From Methylophilus methylotrophus DSM 46235 = ATCC 53528 (GTDB lineage: Bacteria > Pseudomonadota > Gammaproteobacteria > Burkholderiales > Methylophilaceae): 64,000 nucleotides of DNA. Numbering within the stretch: the stretch's first letter is position 1; every line of letters begins with the position of its first letter. The notes below the pieces were generated by a model. That model was not told the origin of the DNA. It ran no database searches and worked only from the letters and a program-made list of their open reading frames with translations. The position numbers and the translations under genes were made by a program. This document shows, piece after piece, positions 36,850 to 46,384 of this stretch. The stretch is taken from contig NZ_KB905143.1 of the NCBI RefSeq assembly GCF_000378225.1, positions 62,001 to 126,000 on the forward strand, read 5' to 3'.

Positions 36850-37948
36850 AGCCATGACACTCGTCATCTTAAATCGTTATTTCTGGAAGGAAATCAGCTT
36901 TAGCATCATGCTGGTGCTGCTGGGCCTGCTCGCCATGTTTTCCTTCTTTGACCTGTTGCAAGAGCTGGACAGCCTGGGAAGAGGACATTACGGCATCAAC
37001 AGCATGCTGATTTATGTGGGCCTCAGCATTCCCGGTCATATTTACGAAGTTGCCCCGGTCGCCGTTCTTCTGGGGATTGTCTACACACTCGGCGCCATGG
37101 CCAGCAGCTCCGAACTGATTGTGATGCGTACCAGTGGCATTTCATTGCAAACCATTGCCAAAATGCTGCTGAGCATAGGCCTGGTCTTTGCCCTAGTCAC
37201 CTTCCTGATTGGTGAGGTTATTGCCCCCATCAGCGAAAAAATGGCGCAACGCATTCGTATCCAGGCCACGGACTCCGTCATTGCACAGGATTTCCAGTCT
37301 GGTCTATGGATTAAGGATGGCAGCAGCTTCGTCAATGTCAACACGGTGATGCCTGACTCCAGCCTGGTAGATATCCGTATTTATGACTTTGATCCTGAGT
37401 TCCGTTTGCGCACAATCAGTCATGCTGACAAAGGCTATTTTGAGGATGACCACTGGGTATTATCCAATGTGACACAAACCAAAATGAATACCAGCAAGGC
37501 CGTCCAGCATAATTCGGTCACCTCGCAATTTTTCAAGCAAACCAAGTGGGAGTCGCTGATCAGGCCGGAATTGCTCAATGTATTGCTGGTACTGCCAGAG
37601 AAAATGTCGGCATGGAACCTGTATAGTTTTATCCAGTATCTGCACCAGAACGGCCAGCGAAGTACCCGTTACCAGGTCGCGTTATGGTCCAAGCTGGTTT
37701 ACCCCTTAGCCTGCCTGGTGATGGTCATGTTGGCCCTGCCATTTGGCTTTTTACAACAACGTGCAGGCGGCATCAGCGCCAAGATTTTTGCAGGTATTTT
37801 CCTGGGTGTGGTCTACCAGATCATGAACCGTGTGTTTGTGCACTTGGGGGTATTGAACGACTGGTCACCGCTTGTGAGCGCCATCAGTCCGACACTGATT
37901 TTTTTAGCGGCCGGTCTCGGCATGCTGTATTACGTTGAACGGCGCTAA
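36842..37948 (+). CDS. lptG: LPS export permease LptG
   Basis: The product (368 residues from the GTG at 36842; 364 from ATG 36854) is the second permease of the LPS exporter. It has LNRYFWKEISFSIMLVLLGL in the first helix, SIPGHIYEVAPVAVLLGIVY, a periplasmic jellyroll domain and FGFLQQRAGGISAKIFAGIF near the end. The GTG overlaps the lptF stop, so coupling is possible. Its stop overlaps the stop of the convergent RDD gene by four bases. Confidence 0.94.
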   Translation: MYKAMTLVILNRYFWKEISFSIMLVLLGLLAMFSFFDLLQELDSLGRGHYGINSMLIYVGLSIPGHIYEVAPVAVLLGIVYTLGAMASSSELIVMRTSGISLQTIAKMLLSIGLVFALVTFLIGEVIAPISEKMAQRIRIQATDSVIAQDFQSGLWIKDGSSFVNVNTVMPDSSLVDIRIYDFDPEFRLRTISHADKGYFEDDHWVLSNVTQTKMNTSKAVQHNSVTSQFFKQTKWESLIRPELLNVLLVLPEKMSAWNLYSFIQYLHQNGQRSTRYQVALWSKLVYPLACLVMVMLALPFGFLQQRAGGISAKIFAGIFLGVVYQIMNRVFVHLGVLNDWSPLVSAISPTLIFLAAGLGMLYYVERR

Positions 37949-38352
37949 GTCCTGGGTAATTCAATGATGCGTGATCCTAACAGGCGATCATGCAAGAACT
38001 GCTGATCGCGGTCCAGCAAGGCCCACCATAGAGTTAATCCGGCAGGTAACAACAACAGACAAGCTAGTAGATAGCGCCGCATGGCTTGCTGGTGACTCAG
38101 CAACTGTCCATGCGCATCCACCACTTTAAGTTTCCAGGTCTGGCTGGCCAGTGTTTGCCCAGTGACCACCCAGCAGCCTACAAAATAAGCACCGATGGCT
38201 GCCCACAGTAATATTTGCAGACCCAAGCGCTTCCAGCCCTGACTGGCATCGCCGATCAGCATGATATACGCCGCTGTCAACACCAGCGCCAGCGCCAGCA
38301 TCAACAGCGCCTCATAAACCACGGCCAGATAGCGTTTGATCAAATACTTCAT
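37945..38352 (-). CDS. RDD-family membrane protein
   Basis: The 135-residue product is a small inner-membrane protein of the RDD family: three membrane helices (LMLALALVLTAAYIMLIG; LQILLWAAIGAYFVGCWVV; RYLLACLLLLPAGLTLWWAL), and the family's charged motif pair LASQTWKLKVVDAHG and RDQQFLHDRLLGSRII. The function of RDD proteins is largely unknown; some affect ion or osmolyte transport. It converges with lptG, sharing a few bases at the stops. Confidence 0.85.
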   Translation of the reverse strand: MKYLIKRYLAVVYEALLMLALALVLTAAYIMLIGDASQGWKRLGLQILLWAAIGAYFVGCWVVTGQTLASQTWKLKVVDAHGQLLSHQQAMRRYLLACLLLLPAGLTLWWALLDRDQQFLHDRLLGSRIIELPRT

Positions 38353-38371
38353 TTGGTTTCATCCACATAAC

Positions 38372-38392
38372 AAAAACCCCGCAAGTGCGGGG
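38372..38392 (-). terminator. Terminator after the Fae homologue
   Basis: CCCCGC-AAGT-GCGGGG hairpin with an A-run on the plus strand at 38372-38376, which is the U-tract for minus-strand transcription. Confidence 0.75.
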
Positions 38393-38411
38393 TCAGGCAG
38401 AAAGGCTTGGG

Positions 38412-38954
38412 TTATTTCTGATCCCAGCTGTCTTCCCACATACAGTGCTTGATTTTGTGACGGTTAGCGATGATTTCATCAATGCTAGGCTCGTCGTTCA
38501 AGGCGCGTTTCAAGGCCAGCTTGATCGCTTCGTAGTTGTTTTTGTACAGGTCAGCCTTGTCCAGGTTTGCTTCTTTGGCACAGCCCGGATCAATCCACAG
38601 CAATGCAACGATGCACAGGTCATTCACCAGCTCTTTAGGGATAATGCCTTCAATCACGGCATCGGTGATGCCGTCAGCCACGCCCGCTTGTACCACGCCA
38701 CCAAACAGTTCGATGTTCAGTGAGTCTTTCAAGGTGACTTTTGGCACCATCATGGTGGCAGGGCGCACCATCTGGTTGATGTCACGCACGGCAAACATGG
38801 CTGTGTGGCCTTTGGTTTGCGCCATCATGTTGGCAAAAGCAGTGCCGACTGGGCCATCTACGGAGCCGATGACGATTTCCGGCATGGCTGCAGTCACATC
38901 TTTGCCTTCGGAAAATACGGTCGCTTCACCGGCTTTCATTACGATTTTTGACAT
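38412..38954 (-). CDS. Formaldehyde-activating enzyme homologue (Fae2/Fae3-like)
   Basis: The 180-residue product aligns with Fae, which condenses formaldehyde with tetrahydromethanopterin in methylotrophs. Matching blocks are the N-terminal KAGEA, IVIGSVDGPVGTAFANM, ITDAVIEGIIP and NNYEAIKLALKRALN near the C-terminus. In Fae of Methylorubrum the catalytic His lies in VAHIDLIIG; here the corresponding stretch reads VTAAMPEIVIG, and no His is seen there. It is therefore likely a divergent paralogue with a different or regulatory role. It stands alone, with a good AAGGAATTCTC site and its own terminator, which suggests independent expression. Confidence 0.88.
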   Translation of the reverse strand: MSKIVMKAGEATVFSEGKDVTAAMPEIVIGSVDGPVGTAFANMMAQTKGHTAMFAVRDINQMVRPATMMVPKVTLKDSLNIELFGGVVQAGVADGITDAVIEGIIPKELVNDLCIVALLWIDPGCAKEANLDKADLYKNNYEAIKLALKRALNDEPSIDEIIANRHKIKHCMWEDSWDQK

Positions 38955-39001
38955 GAGAATTCCTTTTATGTCTGCAAGTTGGAGAAAAACTGAAATCGTG
39001 A

Positions 39002-39442
39002 TTATACCAGTTCAAGCTGCATATCCACATGCAAGATATCGGCATCACTGTAGGGCTCGCTACAGACTTCAAACCCTGCCTGCTGGTAAAAGCCGATGGC
39101 ATGCGTCTGTGCCGAAAGACGCGCATGCGTCACCTCAAACTGGCGGCAAATATTGATCGCCTGCATCAGCAATGCCTCACCTATGCCTTTCCCCCGCCAT
39201 GCAGGCAATACTGCCATACGTCCAATATACCCTTCAGGCATGACCCTGGCACAACCTACAGCCTGACCATCAACGCTGGCCAATAAATGTATCGCCACCT
39301 CATCTGTCTCATCCCACTCCAAGTCAACAGGCACATGCTGCTCTTCGATGAAGACGCGCTGCCGGATGCGACAGCACTCTGGCCATAAAGGTTGGTGCAT
39401 AGCCAAGGTGTGGATCATGAGCTTGGTGTGTTGTACGGGCAT
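39002..39442 (-). CDS. GNAT-family N-acetyltransferase
   Basis: The ATG at 39442 has GGAG five bases before it and is preferred over upstream ATGs. The 146-residue product has the ElaA/YjcF-like N-terminus RIRQRVFIEEQHVPVDLEWD and the acetyl-CoA loop AVLPAWRGKGIGEALLMQAI. Such proteins acetylate small amines or proteins using acetyl-CoA in the cytoplasm. The substrate is unknown. It is divergent from the DoxX-family gene. Confidence 0.87.
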   Translation of the reverse strand: MPVQHTKLMIHTLAMHQPLWPECCRIRQRVFIEEQHVPVDLEWDETDEVAIHLLASVDGQAVGCARVMPEGYIGRMAVLPAWRGKGIGEALLMQAINICRQFEVTHARLSAQTHAIGFYQQAGFEVCSEPYSDADILHVDMQLELV

Positions 39443-39525
39443 CGTCGCTCCGGCTGAAATATTGCAATTGTAACTGGCGACAGGCATCATACGTGCTTTA
39501 TTAAAACAGGATTTGAGGAAAAGTG

Positions 39526-39906
39526 ATGAGTCGTTTTCAAACTGCAGCAGCCAGAATTTTGCTGGGACTGGTATTTTTTGGCGTGGTGATTTTAAAACTG
39601 ATGGCCATATTGAATACCCCGGATGGTTATCTGCAATACCAGATGATGCTCGGTCAATTTGGCTTGCCCGCTGTTTTTGCCCCGTTATTGATCCTGATTC
39701 AGTTTGTGTTTGGCTTGATGCTGATTCTTGGTTTTAAAACCCAGCTGTCAGCAAGGGTTTTGGGGGGGCTGGCAGTCTTCATGGCGCTGGTACTGGGCCA
39801 GGCCTCGCTGGATGCATTCTTCGCCTATATGGGTATCGCTGGCGGCATGTTGTTGCTGAGCGTTTACCCGCAAACCGCCTGCAGTCTGGATAACCGCAGT
39901 TTGTAA
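39526..39906 (+). CDS. DoxX-family inner-membrane protein
   Basis: The 126-residue product has four membrane helices (AARILLGLVFFGVVILKLMA; AVFAPLLILIQFVFGLMLIL; VLGGLAVFMALVLGQAS; AGGMLLLSVYPQTAC) and the DoxX family pattern of an early Arg in the first helix and Gly-rich helix ends. Starting at ATG 39526 it follows GAGGAAAAGTG. Family members are linked to redox stress in some bacteria, but no role is established here. A terminator follows immediately. Confidence 0.82.
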   Translation: MSRFQTAAARILLGLVFFGVVILKLMAILNTPDGYLQYQMMLGQFGLPAVFAPLLILIQFVFGLMLILGFKTQLSARVLGGLAVFMALVLGQASLDAFFAYMGIAGGMLLLSVYPQTACSLDNRSL

Positions 39907-39921
39907 ATCATGCTTGATTAA

Positions 39922-39946
39922 AAAGCCGGGTCACCCCGGCTTTTTT
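39922..39946. terminator. Bidirectional terminator between doxX-like and ntrX genes
   Basis: GCCGGG-TCAC-CCCGGC hairpin with A-run before and T-run after; it ends the doxX-like gene on the plus strand and ntrX on the minus strand. Confidence 0.88.
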
Positions 39947-39966
39947 ATTGCAGAAAATGCAAACAC

Positions 39967-41229
39967 TCAACCCTTGATCTTGATCCCCAACTGTTTAAGC
40001 TTCCGGTATAGATGTGTACGTTCCAGCCCGGAAATCTCTGATAAGCGGCTCATGTTGTTTTTCACCAGCCGCATATGGTACTGGAAGTAAAAACGCTCAA
40101 ACTCATCACGCGCTTCACGCAGCGGCTGGTCAAGGTTGAGCGGCATATGCTGCTCGGCGGACTCCATGGCCTGGCCCTGGAAATTAGCAAGTACACGCTG
40201 CACATCCGCCTGTGTGATAGTATCCCCCAGGCTGGTCATGAGCAGGTTTTGTACAACAGACTCCAACTCACCGAGATCCCCTGGCCAGTCGGCATTACGT
40301 AAAGCATTCAAAGCCGCCACATCAAACGCTTTATAGTCAATCTTGCTTGCTTCAACCATCAAAGTAGCCATGGCGCTCGCCAGGTCGGGAATATCCTCCT
40401 TGTGTTCATCCAGGCACGGCACCTTCACCGCAGCACCTGCCAGTGTTTGCAGCAGCGACTGCTCCAGCATGGCTTTTTCAATGAGTTGCGGCAAGCCATG
40501 TTCACTGGCACAAATCACACGGACACCATATTTTTCTGATTTGTTAATCAGCAGACTCAGGCCTTTTTGTTCAGTTTTACCCAGCCTGGTGACTTCATCG
40601 ACAAACACCACCCCTTCACGCGCCTGTTCCAGGATTTCCATAGGGGCAGTCACCAGTTTTTCATATTCTGTCAGCGCAACCCAGGGTGTATTTTGCGGGC
40701 GCAAAAACTTGGCGCACAAAGGCACACTACCGCCCTTTTTGCCAATCAGGAATAGCGTATTTTTATGGCGGGCGAGTTGTTCCAGTCGTTGCTTGAGTTC
40801 CTGGATCACTGCACTTTTACCGAAACTGGACAGGTTGATTTCTGTGTGGGCCAGATGTTCGGTGTGCTTGATGGCTGCCCCTACGGTTTTGAGCAGTTTT
40901 TGCAGCGCAATCGGTTTTTCGAGGAAATCAAACGCGCCCAGGCGGGTGGCCTCAACAGCAGTATCTATCGTGCCATGCCCAGACATCATAATCACCGGCA
41001 TGGTCAGCAAGCCTGCATTGGCCCACTCTTTAAGCAGGCTGATACCGTCACAATCCGGCATCCAGATATCCAGCAGGACCAGATCCGGTCGCAGTTTGAG
41101 ACGTTCGTCTCGCGCAATCTGCGCGTTCTCCGCTAGTCGTACGACATGCCCTTCATCGCGCAAGATGTCGCTCAACAACTCACGGATGCCTATCTCGTCA
41201 TCGACCACCAAAATATTACGTGAAGCCAT
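39967..41229 (-). CDS. ntrX: NtrX-like response regulator with degenerate AAA+ domain
   Basis: The 420-residue product has an intact receiver (VVDDEIG, phospho-acceptor Asp in LLDIWMPDCDG, Lys in FLEKPIAL) and a C-terminal Fis-type helix-turn-helix (NMSRLSEISGLERTHLYRKL). The middle is recognisable as a sigma-54-activator AAA+ module by position and by VVFVDEVTRL and NADWPGDLGELESVVQNLL, but where Walker A (GxxGxGK) should be it reads LIGKKGGSVPL, and the GAFTGA loop is absent. It cannot be expected to drive sigma-54 open-complex formation and probably acts as a DNA-binding repressor or sigma-70 regulator. It lies 9 bases after ntrY. Confidence 0.88.
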   Translation of the reverse strand: MASRNILVVDDEIGIRELLSDILRDEGHVVRLAENAQIARDERLKLRPDLVLLDIWMPDCDGISLLKEWANAGLLTMPVIMMSGHGTIDTAVEATRLGAFDFLEKPIALQKLLKTVGAAIKHTEHLAHTEINLSSFGKSAVIQELKQRLEQLARHKNTLFLIGKKGGSVPLCAKFLRPQNTPWVALTEYEKLVTAPMEILEQAREGVVFVDEVTRLGKTEQKGLSLLINKSEKYGVRVICASEHGLPQLIEKAMLEQSLLQTLAGAAVKVPCLDEHKEDIPDLASAMATLMVEASKIDYKAFDVAALNALRNADWPGDLGELESVVQNLLMTSLGDTITQADVQRVLANFQGQAMESAEQHMPLNLDQPLREARDEFERFYFQYHMRLVKNNMSRLSEISGLERTHLYRKLKQLGIKIKG

Positions 41230-41238
41230 GGTACTTCC

Positions 41239-43401
41239 TTACACGATGCGCTCAACGCGCCGACGCTGTTGTTGTTTATCTACCGGCAAGCTGATGGTGA
41301 CGCTGGCGCCCCCTTGTGGCAGATTGTCTATGCGAATCTGTCCACGCTGCTCTTCTATCATTTTTTTGACAATGGCTAATCCCAACCCTGTGCCGTGAGC
41401 CTTGGTAGTCACGTAAGGTTCAAATATCCTGGCCATCACATCGGTCGGGAAACCACTACCGTTATCGGTCACTGCGAGTTTTATACGCTCGCCATCATAA
41501 TCGGTCAAGATGACAATTTGCGGATCAGCGACATTGAGTAACGCATCCTGAGCATTTTGCAGCAGATTATGCAGGATTTGCCGCATCATGGTGGCATCGG
41601 CATCAATCTCCGGCAGCTGCTCATGCAAAGCCAGAACCAGCTTGACCGTAGAGGCATTGTACAGACTGCTGACATCGCGGATCAACGCATTCAAATCCAG
41701 TTTGACCAACTTTACAGCGGGAGTCCTGGCGTACTCGCTGAATTCATTGACCATGTTTTTCATGGCCTGTACTTGGTTAACAATCGTATCTGTGGCTTTC
41801 AGCAGCATCTCGGCATCTTTGTTGTCTAGCTTGTCCTGCAATTTGAACTGCAACCGCTCGGCCGACAATTGTATGGGTGTCAGCGGGTTCTTGATCTCAT
41901 GTGCCAGGCGTCTCGCCACCTCTGCCCAGGCAGCATCACGCTGTGCCTGTGCCATTGCAGTGACATCATCGAACACCACTACCAGGCCATGCCCGGCACC
42001 TTCAGGCAGCCGTGTCACTCGCAACATCAGAATCTGCGTACCGTGCACGCCTTCAATTTCTATCTGGCTGGTCATGTGCCGCTCATGGCGCTCGAATTGC
42101 AAGGTTTCCTCATAGTGCTGCATGACCAATCCCGTAAAGGGACTCAAATAGGGATTTTCGGCAGCGATCTCGGTAAAAACCTTGTTCTTGAAACCAACCA
42201 GCGAAATCCCCAGGATATTGGTCGCTGCCAGGTTATACACACGCAACTCCGCACGCTCATTAATGGTCATGACGCCGGAACTCAGGTGCGACAAAATCGC
42301 CTCGAGGTAAGCACGCGCGGATTCGACATGCTGACGGCTCTGTTCGGAAGCATTTTTCGCCTCCTGCAACTGGCGCGTCATGCTGTTAAATGACTTCACC
42401 AGCACACTCAGCTCATCCTTGCCAAACGAAGGCAGTTGCTGCGAGTAATCACCCGTGGCAATCAGGCGCGTCCCTTCTGCCAGCACCGTCAGTGGTTGCG
42501 CCATGCGACGGCTCAGGGCAAAGGCAATCGTCAAGGCACCGAGCATGGACAACAGCAAGATCATGGTCAGCGTCAGCATGAAGATGTCTTTCAGTGACTG
42601 GCGGCTGTAAGACAGTGTTTGGTATTCGCGATAAACTTCCTGCACGGATTCAGCCGTATTTGACAGGGCTTTGGGCACTGGCTGCATTAATTGCAGAATG
42701 CGCATTTCCCCGGTAATCCCCAAGTTTTCGACAGGAATCAGCACCCGCATGTATAGGCCCTTGCCCGGAATGGGCTCGATTTTGCCATACACACCACTCC
42801 TGGCCTGTCGCAACTGTGGGACTGAGGGCAGCTCCGGCAGAAAGCTGCTGGGGTCGGAACTACTGACGGCCAAAATTGCCCCCTGGGGACTCAGCAATGC
42901 CGCATCCTGAATGCCCGCTTTTTCGCGCAGATCGTTAATCTGGCTGTAATGTGAGCGTGCAGGCTGCAAAGACAATGACACTGCCATGCTTTGTGCCTTT
43001 TCCTTGACATCACCCAGCATAATATCAAGTGCACGCTGCCCGAGGCTAAGCCCCCCATCCAGCGCAGATTCGACCTTGACGTTAAACCAGGACTCAATCG
43101 AACGCGACAGGAAATTCACAGACACCAGATACACAATCATGCCTGGAATCAATGCCATCAACGCAAAGGTGACCAGTAACCTGAAATTGAGTTTACTACC
43201 GACCTGCCTGGCTTTGGTAGTCAGATAAAGATGGCGCAGCTGGTAAGCAATGACACCGAGCAACAGCAAGGCTAATCCGGCATTGACATAGAGCAAGACC
43301 AGATAATAATCACCGCTGATAGCCGTATTCGCACTGGCCAGTGACAGCAGGTAAAGCAGGACTGCTGCCAGGACAATCGACGAAATCAGGACATACCGCA
43401 T
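41239..43401 (-). CDS. ntrY: NtrY-like sensor histidine kinase
   Basis: The 720-residue membrane kinase has N-terminal helices (residues 5-60 and about 75-95), a periplasmic sensor region, another helix near 280-300, HAMP ([20 protein letters not shown]), PAS ([18 protein letters not shown]) and the kinase core: HisKA with [21 protein letters not shown] box [12 protein letters not shown] and G boxes VTDNGSGFP and [12 protein letters not shown]. NtrY proteins respond to nitrogen or redox/envelope cues. It is encoded between the DUF4390 gene (3 bases) and ntrX, in an operon that starts with rsmB. Confidence 0.93.
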   Translation of the reverse strand: MRYVLISSIVLAAVLLYLLSLASANTAISGDYYLVLLYVNAGLALLLLGVIAYQLRHLYLTTKARQVGSKLNFRLLVTFALMALIPGMIVYLVSVNFLSRSIESWFNVKVESALDGGLSLGQRALDIMLGDVKEKAQSMAVSLSLQPARSHYSQINDLREKAGIQDAALLSPQGAILAVSSSDPSSFLPELPSVPQLRQARSGVYGKIEPIPGKGLYMRVLIPVENLGITGEMRILQLMQPVPKALSNTAESVQEVYREYQTLSYSRQSLKDIFMLTLTMILLLSMLGALTIAFALSRRMAQPLTVLAEGTRLIATGDYSQQLPSFGKDELSVLVKSFNSMTRQLQEAKNASEQSRQHVESARAYLEAILSHLSSGVMTINERAELRVYNLAATNILGISLVGFKNKVFTEIAAENPYLSPFTGLVMQHYEETLQFERHERHMTSQIEIEGVHGTQILMLRVTRLPEGAGHGLVVVFDDVTAMAQAQRDAAWAEVARRLAHEIKNPLTPIQLSAERLQFKLQDKLDNKDAEMLLKATDTIVNQVQAMKNMVNEFSEYARTPAVKLVKLDLNALIRDVSSLYNASTVKLVLALHEQLPEIDADATMMRQILHNLLQNAQDALLNVADPQIVILTDYDGERIKLAVTDNGSGFPTDVMARIFEPYVTTKAHGTGLGLAIVKKMIEEQRGQIRIDNLPQGGASVTISLPVDKQQQRRRVERIV

Positions 43402-43404
43402 AAG

Positions 43405-43983
43405 CTAGCGCTGTGTTTCCTTTACCCACCAGGTAAATGTGGGTGTCACCAACTCCCAGTCGCTTTCACCCAATGCATCCAGCTGCAATGCTTTGGGCAG
43501 TTTGCTGGTATCCAGGTGCATTTTGAGCGCGGCCTGGTAAGACTGGTTTTTTTCCAGCGTGGCATGCGGCACAAGACGCCAGTCGTGGATGACTCCCAGC
43601 TCGCGCTTGGCCTCGCCCAGGCTGTCAAATACTTTTTGCTGCTGGGGATAATTAATCAGGTATTGCTTGGTCAGCGCATGATAATTAAGTGTGACCGCGC
43701 GTCGTTCCGTGACGACTTCATCATCAAACCAGTACTTTAGGGGTTTGACAAGTTGGAATTCATACAAAAAAGTCAGGGCCACGCCTTTATTGAGTGCCTC
43801 TTCCAGCGCGCGGCCAAACTGGATATCCATATCCGCATCCAGCGTCCACACATCATCACGCAATACCAGTTCGGCATTGCGAATGTGCGCATGATTGCCA
43901 GCTGCCACCACCATCCAGGTGGTGAGGGTCAGTAGCAATACGCCTGACCAAAGTAATCGATTAATGTTTTTGCAGTAGCGCAT
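43405..43983 (-). CDS. DUF4390 exported protein
   Basis: The ATG at 43983 lies inside the end of rsmB (about 20-base overlap) and gives a 192-residue product with a signal peptide or anchor (RLLWSGVLLLTLTTWMVVAA). The rest matches DUF4390: AHIRNAELVLRDDVWTLDAD, QFGRALEEALNKGVALTFLY, WWVKE at the end. It is predicted periplasmic with a beta-rich fold of unknown function. The constant position between rsmB and ntrY in betaproteobacteria suggests a link with NtrYX sensing or envelope quality, which is inference. Confidence 0.85.
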   Translation of the reverse strand: MRYCKNINRLLWSGVLLLTLTTWMVVAAGNHAHIRNAELVLRDDVWTLDADMDIQFGRALEEALNKGVALTFLYEFQLVKPLKYWFDDEVVTERRAVTLNYHALTKQYLINYPQQQKVFDSLGEAKRELGVIHDWRLVPHATLEKNQSYQAALKMHLDTSKLPKALQLDALGESDWELVTPTFTWWVKETQR

Positions 43984-45247
43984 AAAACAATCCGTCATGT
44001 TCGGCAGTCGGCAACAACTGGCCACCAAGCGACTGACATGGCAATGTGGACACGTCAAAAACGACTGGCAATCTTGTCGCATCTGCATGCGTACTTAAAA
44101 ACTGCTGAATTTGCATTTCGTTTTCTTGTTGAAATATTGAGCATGTCACGTACAGCAATTTACCGTCTTTTGTCAGCATTTGCCACAAATTCGATAAAAT
44201 TTCCTGCTGCGTTCTCGCAAAAGTCGCCAGATCTTCAGCCCTGCGCAACCATTTCATGTCCACGTGGCGACGCACAATACCAGAGGCACTGCAAGGCACA
44301 TCTGCCAGGATACGGTCGAATAACTGACCATCAAACCAGTCAGCTTGCGCCGCATTGCCAACCATCACCTGAGTCTGCAACCCCAAACGCTGGAGATTAT
44401 CCTCTACCCGCTGCAATCGTTCTGCCTCTATATCCAGCGCTAGCAAATCCACCTCGCATGTTTCCAGGAGATGGCAGGTCTTGCCACCTGGCGCACTGCA
44501 GGCATCAAGCACACGCATACCAGGCTGCAGGTCCAGCAAGGGTGCCGCCCATTGCGCACCGGCATCCTGCACACTGACCCAGCCTGCCTCAAAATGAGGT
44601 AGCTTGTGGACAGGCAAAGGTTGCTGCAACTGGATGGCCGTCCCTCCCAAATGATGCGCTTTTATGCCGGCCTTCTCCAACCATTGCATATATGACGCCA
44701 CATCCGTCTTGCGCAGGTTCACACGCAAAGTCATGGGCGGATGGCTATTACCGACATCAAGGATGGTTTGCCACTGCTGCGGGTACTGCTGCTTGAGGGT
44801 GTCTATCCACCATTGCGGATAATTAAACTTCACCTCCTCTCGCTGGGCAACCGTGGATTGCAAGGCGGTGCGCTGGCGTAAAAAATTACGCAAGACAGCA
44901 TTCACCAGCGCTTTTGCCCAGCGCTGGCCGGTTTTACCGGCTGCTTCCACCGCCTGATTAACCACCGTGAAGTCATTATCTGCACCATGCAGCAATTGCG
45001 ACAATGCCACCAGGAGCAAGGCGTGTACGCGATCATCTGTCACCGGCTTTGAGGTCAGGGCCTGCAGGTACGCGGCGGCCTCTGCATAAAACCGCAGGGT
45101 CAGATAACTGTAATCCTGCGCTGCCGCCTGTTGTTGTGGCGTAGCCGATTTGACCTTGCGCAAGGCTTTGGGCATGGAAACAGTCAGATTATGTCCGGCC
45201 AACACCTCGGCCACCGCATACGCGGCAATTAACTGGGCAACTTGCAC
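43961..45247 (-). CDS. rsmB: 16S rRNA (cytosine-967-C5)-methyltransferase RsmB
   Basis: The 428-residue product has an N-terminal NusB-like RNA-binding domain (AKALVNAVLRNFLRQR) and a C-terminal SAM-dependent methyltransferase: DACSAPGGKTCHLLE (SAM loop), DVPCSASGIVRRH and the catalytic TC motif LYVTCSIFQQEN. It methylates C967 of 16S rRNA. The gene is the head of an rsmB-DUF4390-ntrY-ntrX operon, with the DUF4390 start overlapping its end. Confidence 0.95.
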   Translation of the reverse strand: MQVAQLIAAYAVAEVLAGHNLTVSMPKALRKVKSATPQQQAAAQDYSYLTLRFYAEAAAYLQALTSKPVTDDRVHALLLVALSQLLHGADNDFTVVNQAVEAAGKTGQRWAKALVNAVLRNFLRQRTALQSTVAQREEVKFNYPQWWIDTLKQQYPQQWQTILDVGNSHPPMTLRVNLRKTDVASYMQWLEKAGIKAHHLGGTAIQLQQPLPVHKLPHFEAGWVSVQDAGAQWAAPLLDLQPGMRVLDACSAPGGKTCHLLETCEVDLLALDIEAERLQRVEDNLQRLGLQTQVMVGNAAQADWFDGQLFDRILADVPCSASGIVRRHVDMKWLRRAEDLATFARTQQEILSNLWQMLTKDGKLLYVTCSIFQQENEMQIQQFLSTHADATRLPVVFDVSTLPCQSLGGQLLPTAEHDGLFYALLQKH

Positions 45248-45316
45248 AGGGAATCTCTAGGCAAAAAAACTTATTTTACTTGATGCGCCCCGATTGCACA
45301 GTGAAAACGCATGCAA

Positions 45317-45347
45317 TAAAAAAAGGCCTTCACAAGGAAAGCCTTTT
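45317..45347 (-). terminator. Terminator after htpX
   Basis: AAAAGGC (45321-45327) pairs with GCCTTTT (45341-45347); the A-run at 45317-45324 is the U-tract for minus-strand transcription leaving htpX. Confidence 0.6.
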
Positions 45348-45368
45348 GTAACACGTTTTACCGCTTAA

Positions 45369-46241
45369 TTAATACTGGCTTGCCAACGCCATCAAGCGGC
45401 GAATCCGCTCCTCTGTTTGCGGGTGGGTACTGAACAATCCTGCCAGGTCGGCACCAGACAAAGGATTGATAATCATCATTTGCCCGGTTTCAGGATGCTG
45501 CTCCGCAGTCATGTTCGGGATCTGGTGGGCATAGTTATGGATTTTTTCCAGTGCTGCTGCCAAGGCCTTGGGATCACGACTAATATCCGCGCCCATGCGG
45601 TCCGCTTCATATTCGCGTGACCGCGAGATCGCCATCTGGATCAATGACGCCGCCAGCGGCGCCAATATCATGATCAGGATACTAATCAACGGGTTGGGTC
45701 TGTCCTCACCCTCTCTATGGGCACCACCAAACATCATGCCAAACTGTGCAATCGATGAAATCGCACCGGCAACGGTCGCTGAAATGGTCGAAATCAGCGT
45801 ATCACGGTTTTTAACGTGCGCCAGTTCATGCGCCATCACACCTCGTAACTCACGCTCACTCAAGATTTGCATAATCCCTGTGGTTGCTGCAACGGCCGCA
45901 TTTTCAGGATTGCGACCGGTAGCAAACGCATTGGGCTGGCTTTCATTGATCACAAATACGCGTGGCATGGGTAATTCCGCACGCTCTGCGAGCTCTTTGA
46001 CCATGTTGTAGTAATTGCGGAACTGCCCATTGCCAAAATTGTTCTCGGCATTGATTTCCACCGCGCCATACATTTTCAATACCGCCTGATCACTAAACCA
46101 ATAGGCATAAAAGTTCATGCCTCCGGCCAACAACAAGGCCAGTAACATGCCGCCCTGACCGCCCAATGCCCCACCGACAGCGACAAATAATGCCGTGATT
46201 GCTGCCATCAGCACAAAGGTTTTGGTCCAGTTACCTAACAT
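45369..46241 (-). CDS. htpX: Membrane zinc metalloprotease HtpX
   Basis: The 290-residue inner-membrane protease removes damaged membrane proteins. Two N-terminal helices (residues 8-40) and two central helices (about 150-200) flank the zinc motif HELAH at 138-142, with the third ligand Glu in [12 protein letters not shown]. Length and layout match the family. It lies downstream of fmt in the same direction, separated by about 140 bases. A role in stress-induced quality control is established for the family. Confidence 0.95.
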   Translation of the reverse strand: MLGNWTKTFVLMAAITALFVAVGGALGGQGGMLLALLLAGGMNFYAYWFSDQAVLKMYGAVEINAENNFGNGQFRNYYNMVKELAERAELPMPRVFVINESQPNAFATGRNPENAAVAATTGIMQILSERELRGVMAHELAHVKNRDTLISTISATVAGAISSIAQFGMMFGGAHREGEDRPNPLISILIMILAPLAASLIQMAISRSREYEADRMGADISRDPKALAAALEKIHNYAHQIPNMTAEQHPETGQMMIINPLSGADLAGLFSTHPQTEERIRRLMALASQY

Positions 46242-46384
46242 ACATACTCCTTGAATACATTGAATACCACCATCCTAATATGTGGGGATGACAGGCGTTT
46301 TTCAATGGCTGATACCCATATACTTAAGGACTCAAAACTAAAGATGATCTTGAACACAGCTGACGTTCCGGATCACCATTGTTC

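Noticed and set aside
40343-41398. Plus-strand frame of 351 codons across ntrX and the end of ntrY
   Set aside because: It is antisense to genes with clear domain matches, Ser/Arg/Cys-rich, and has no family features.
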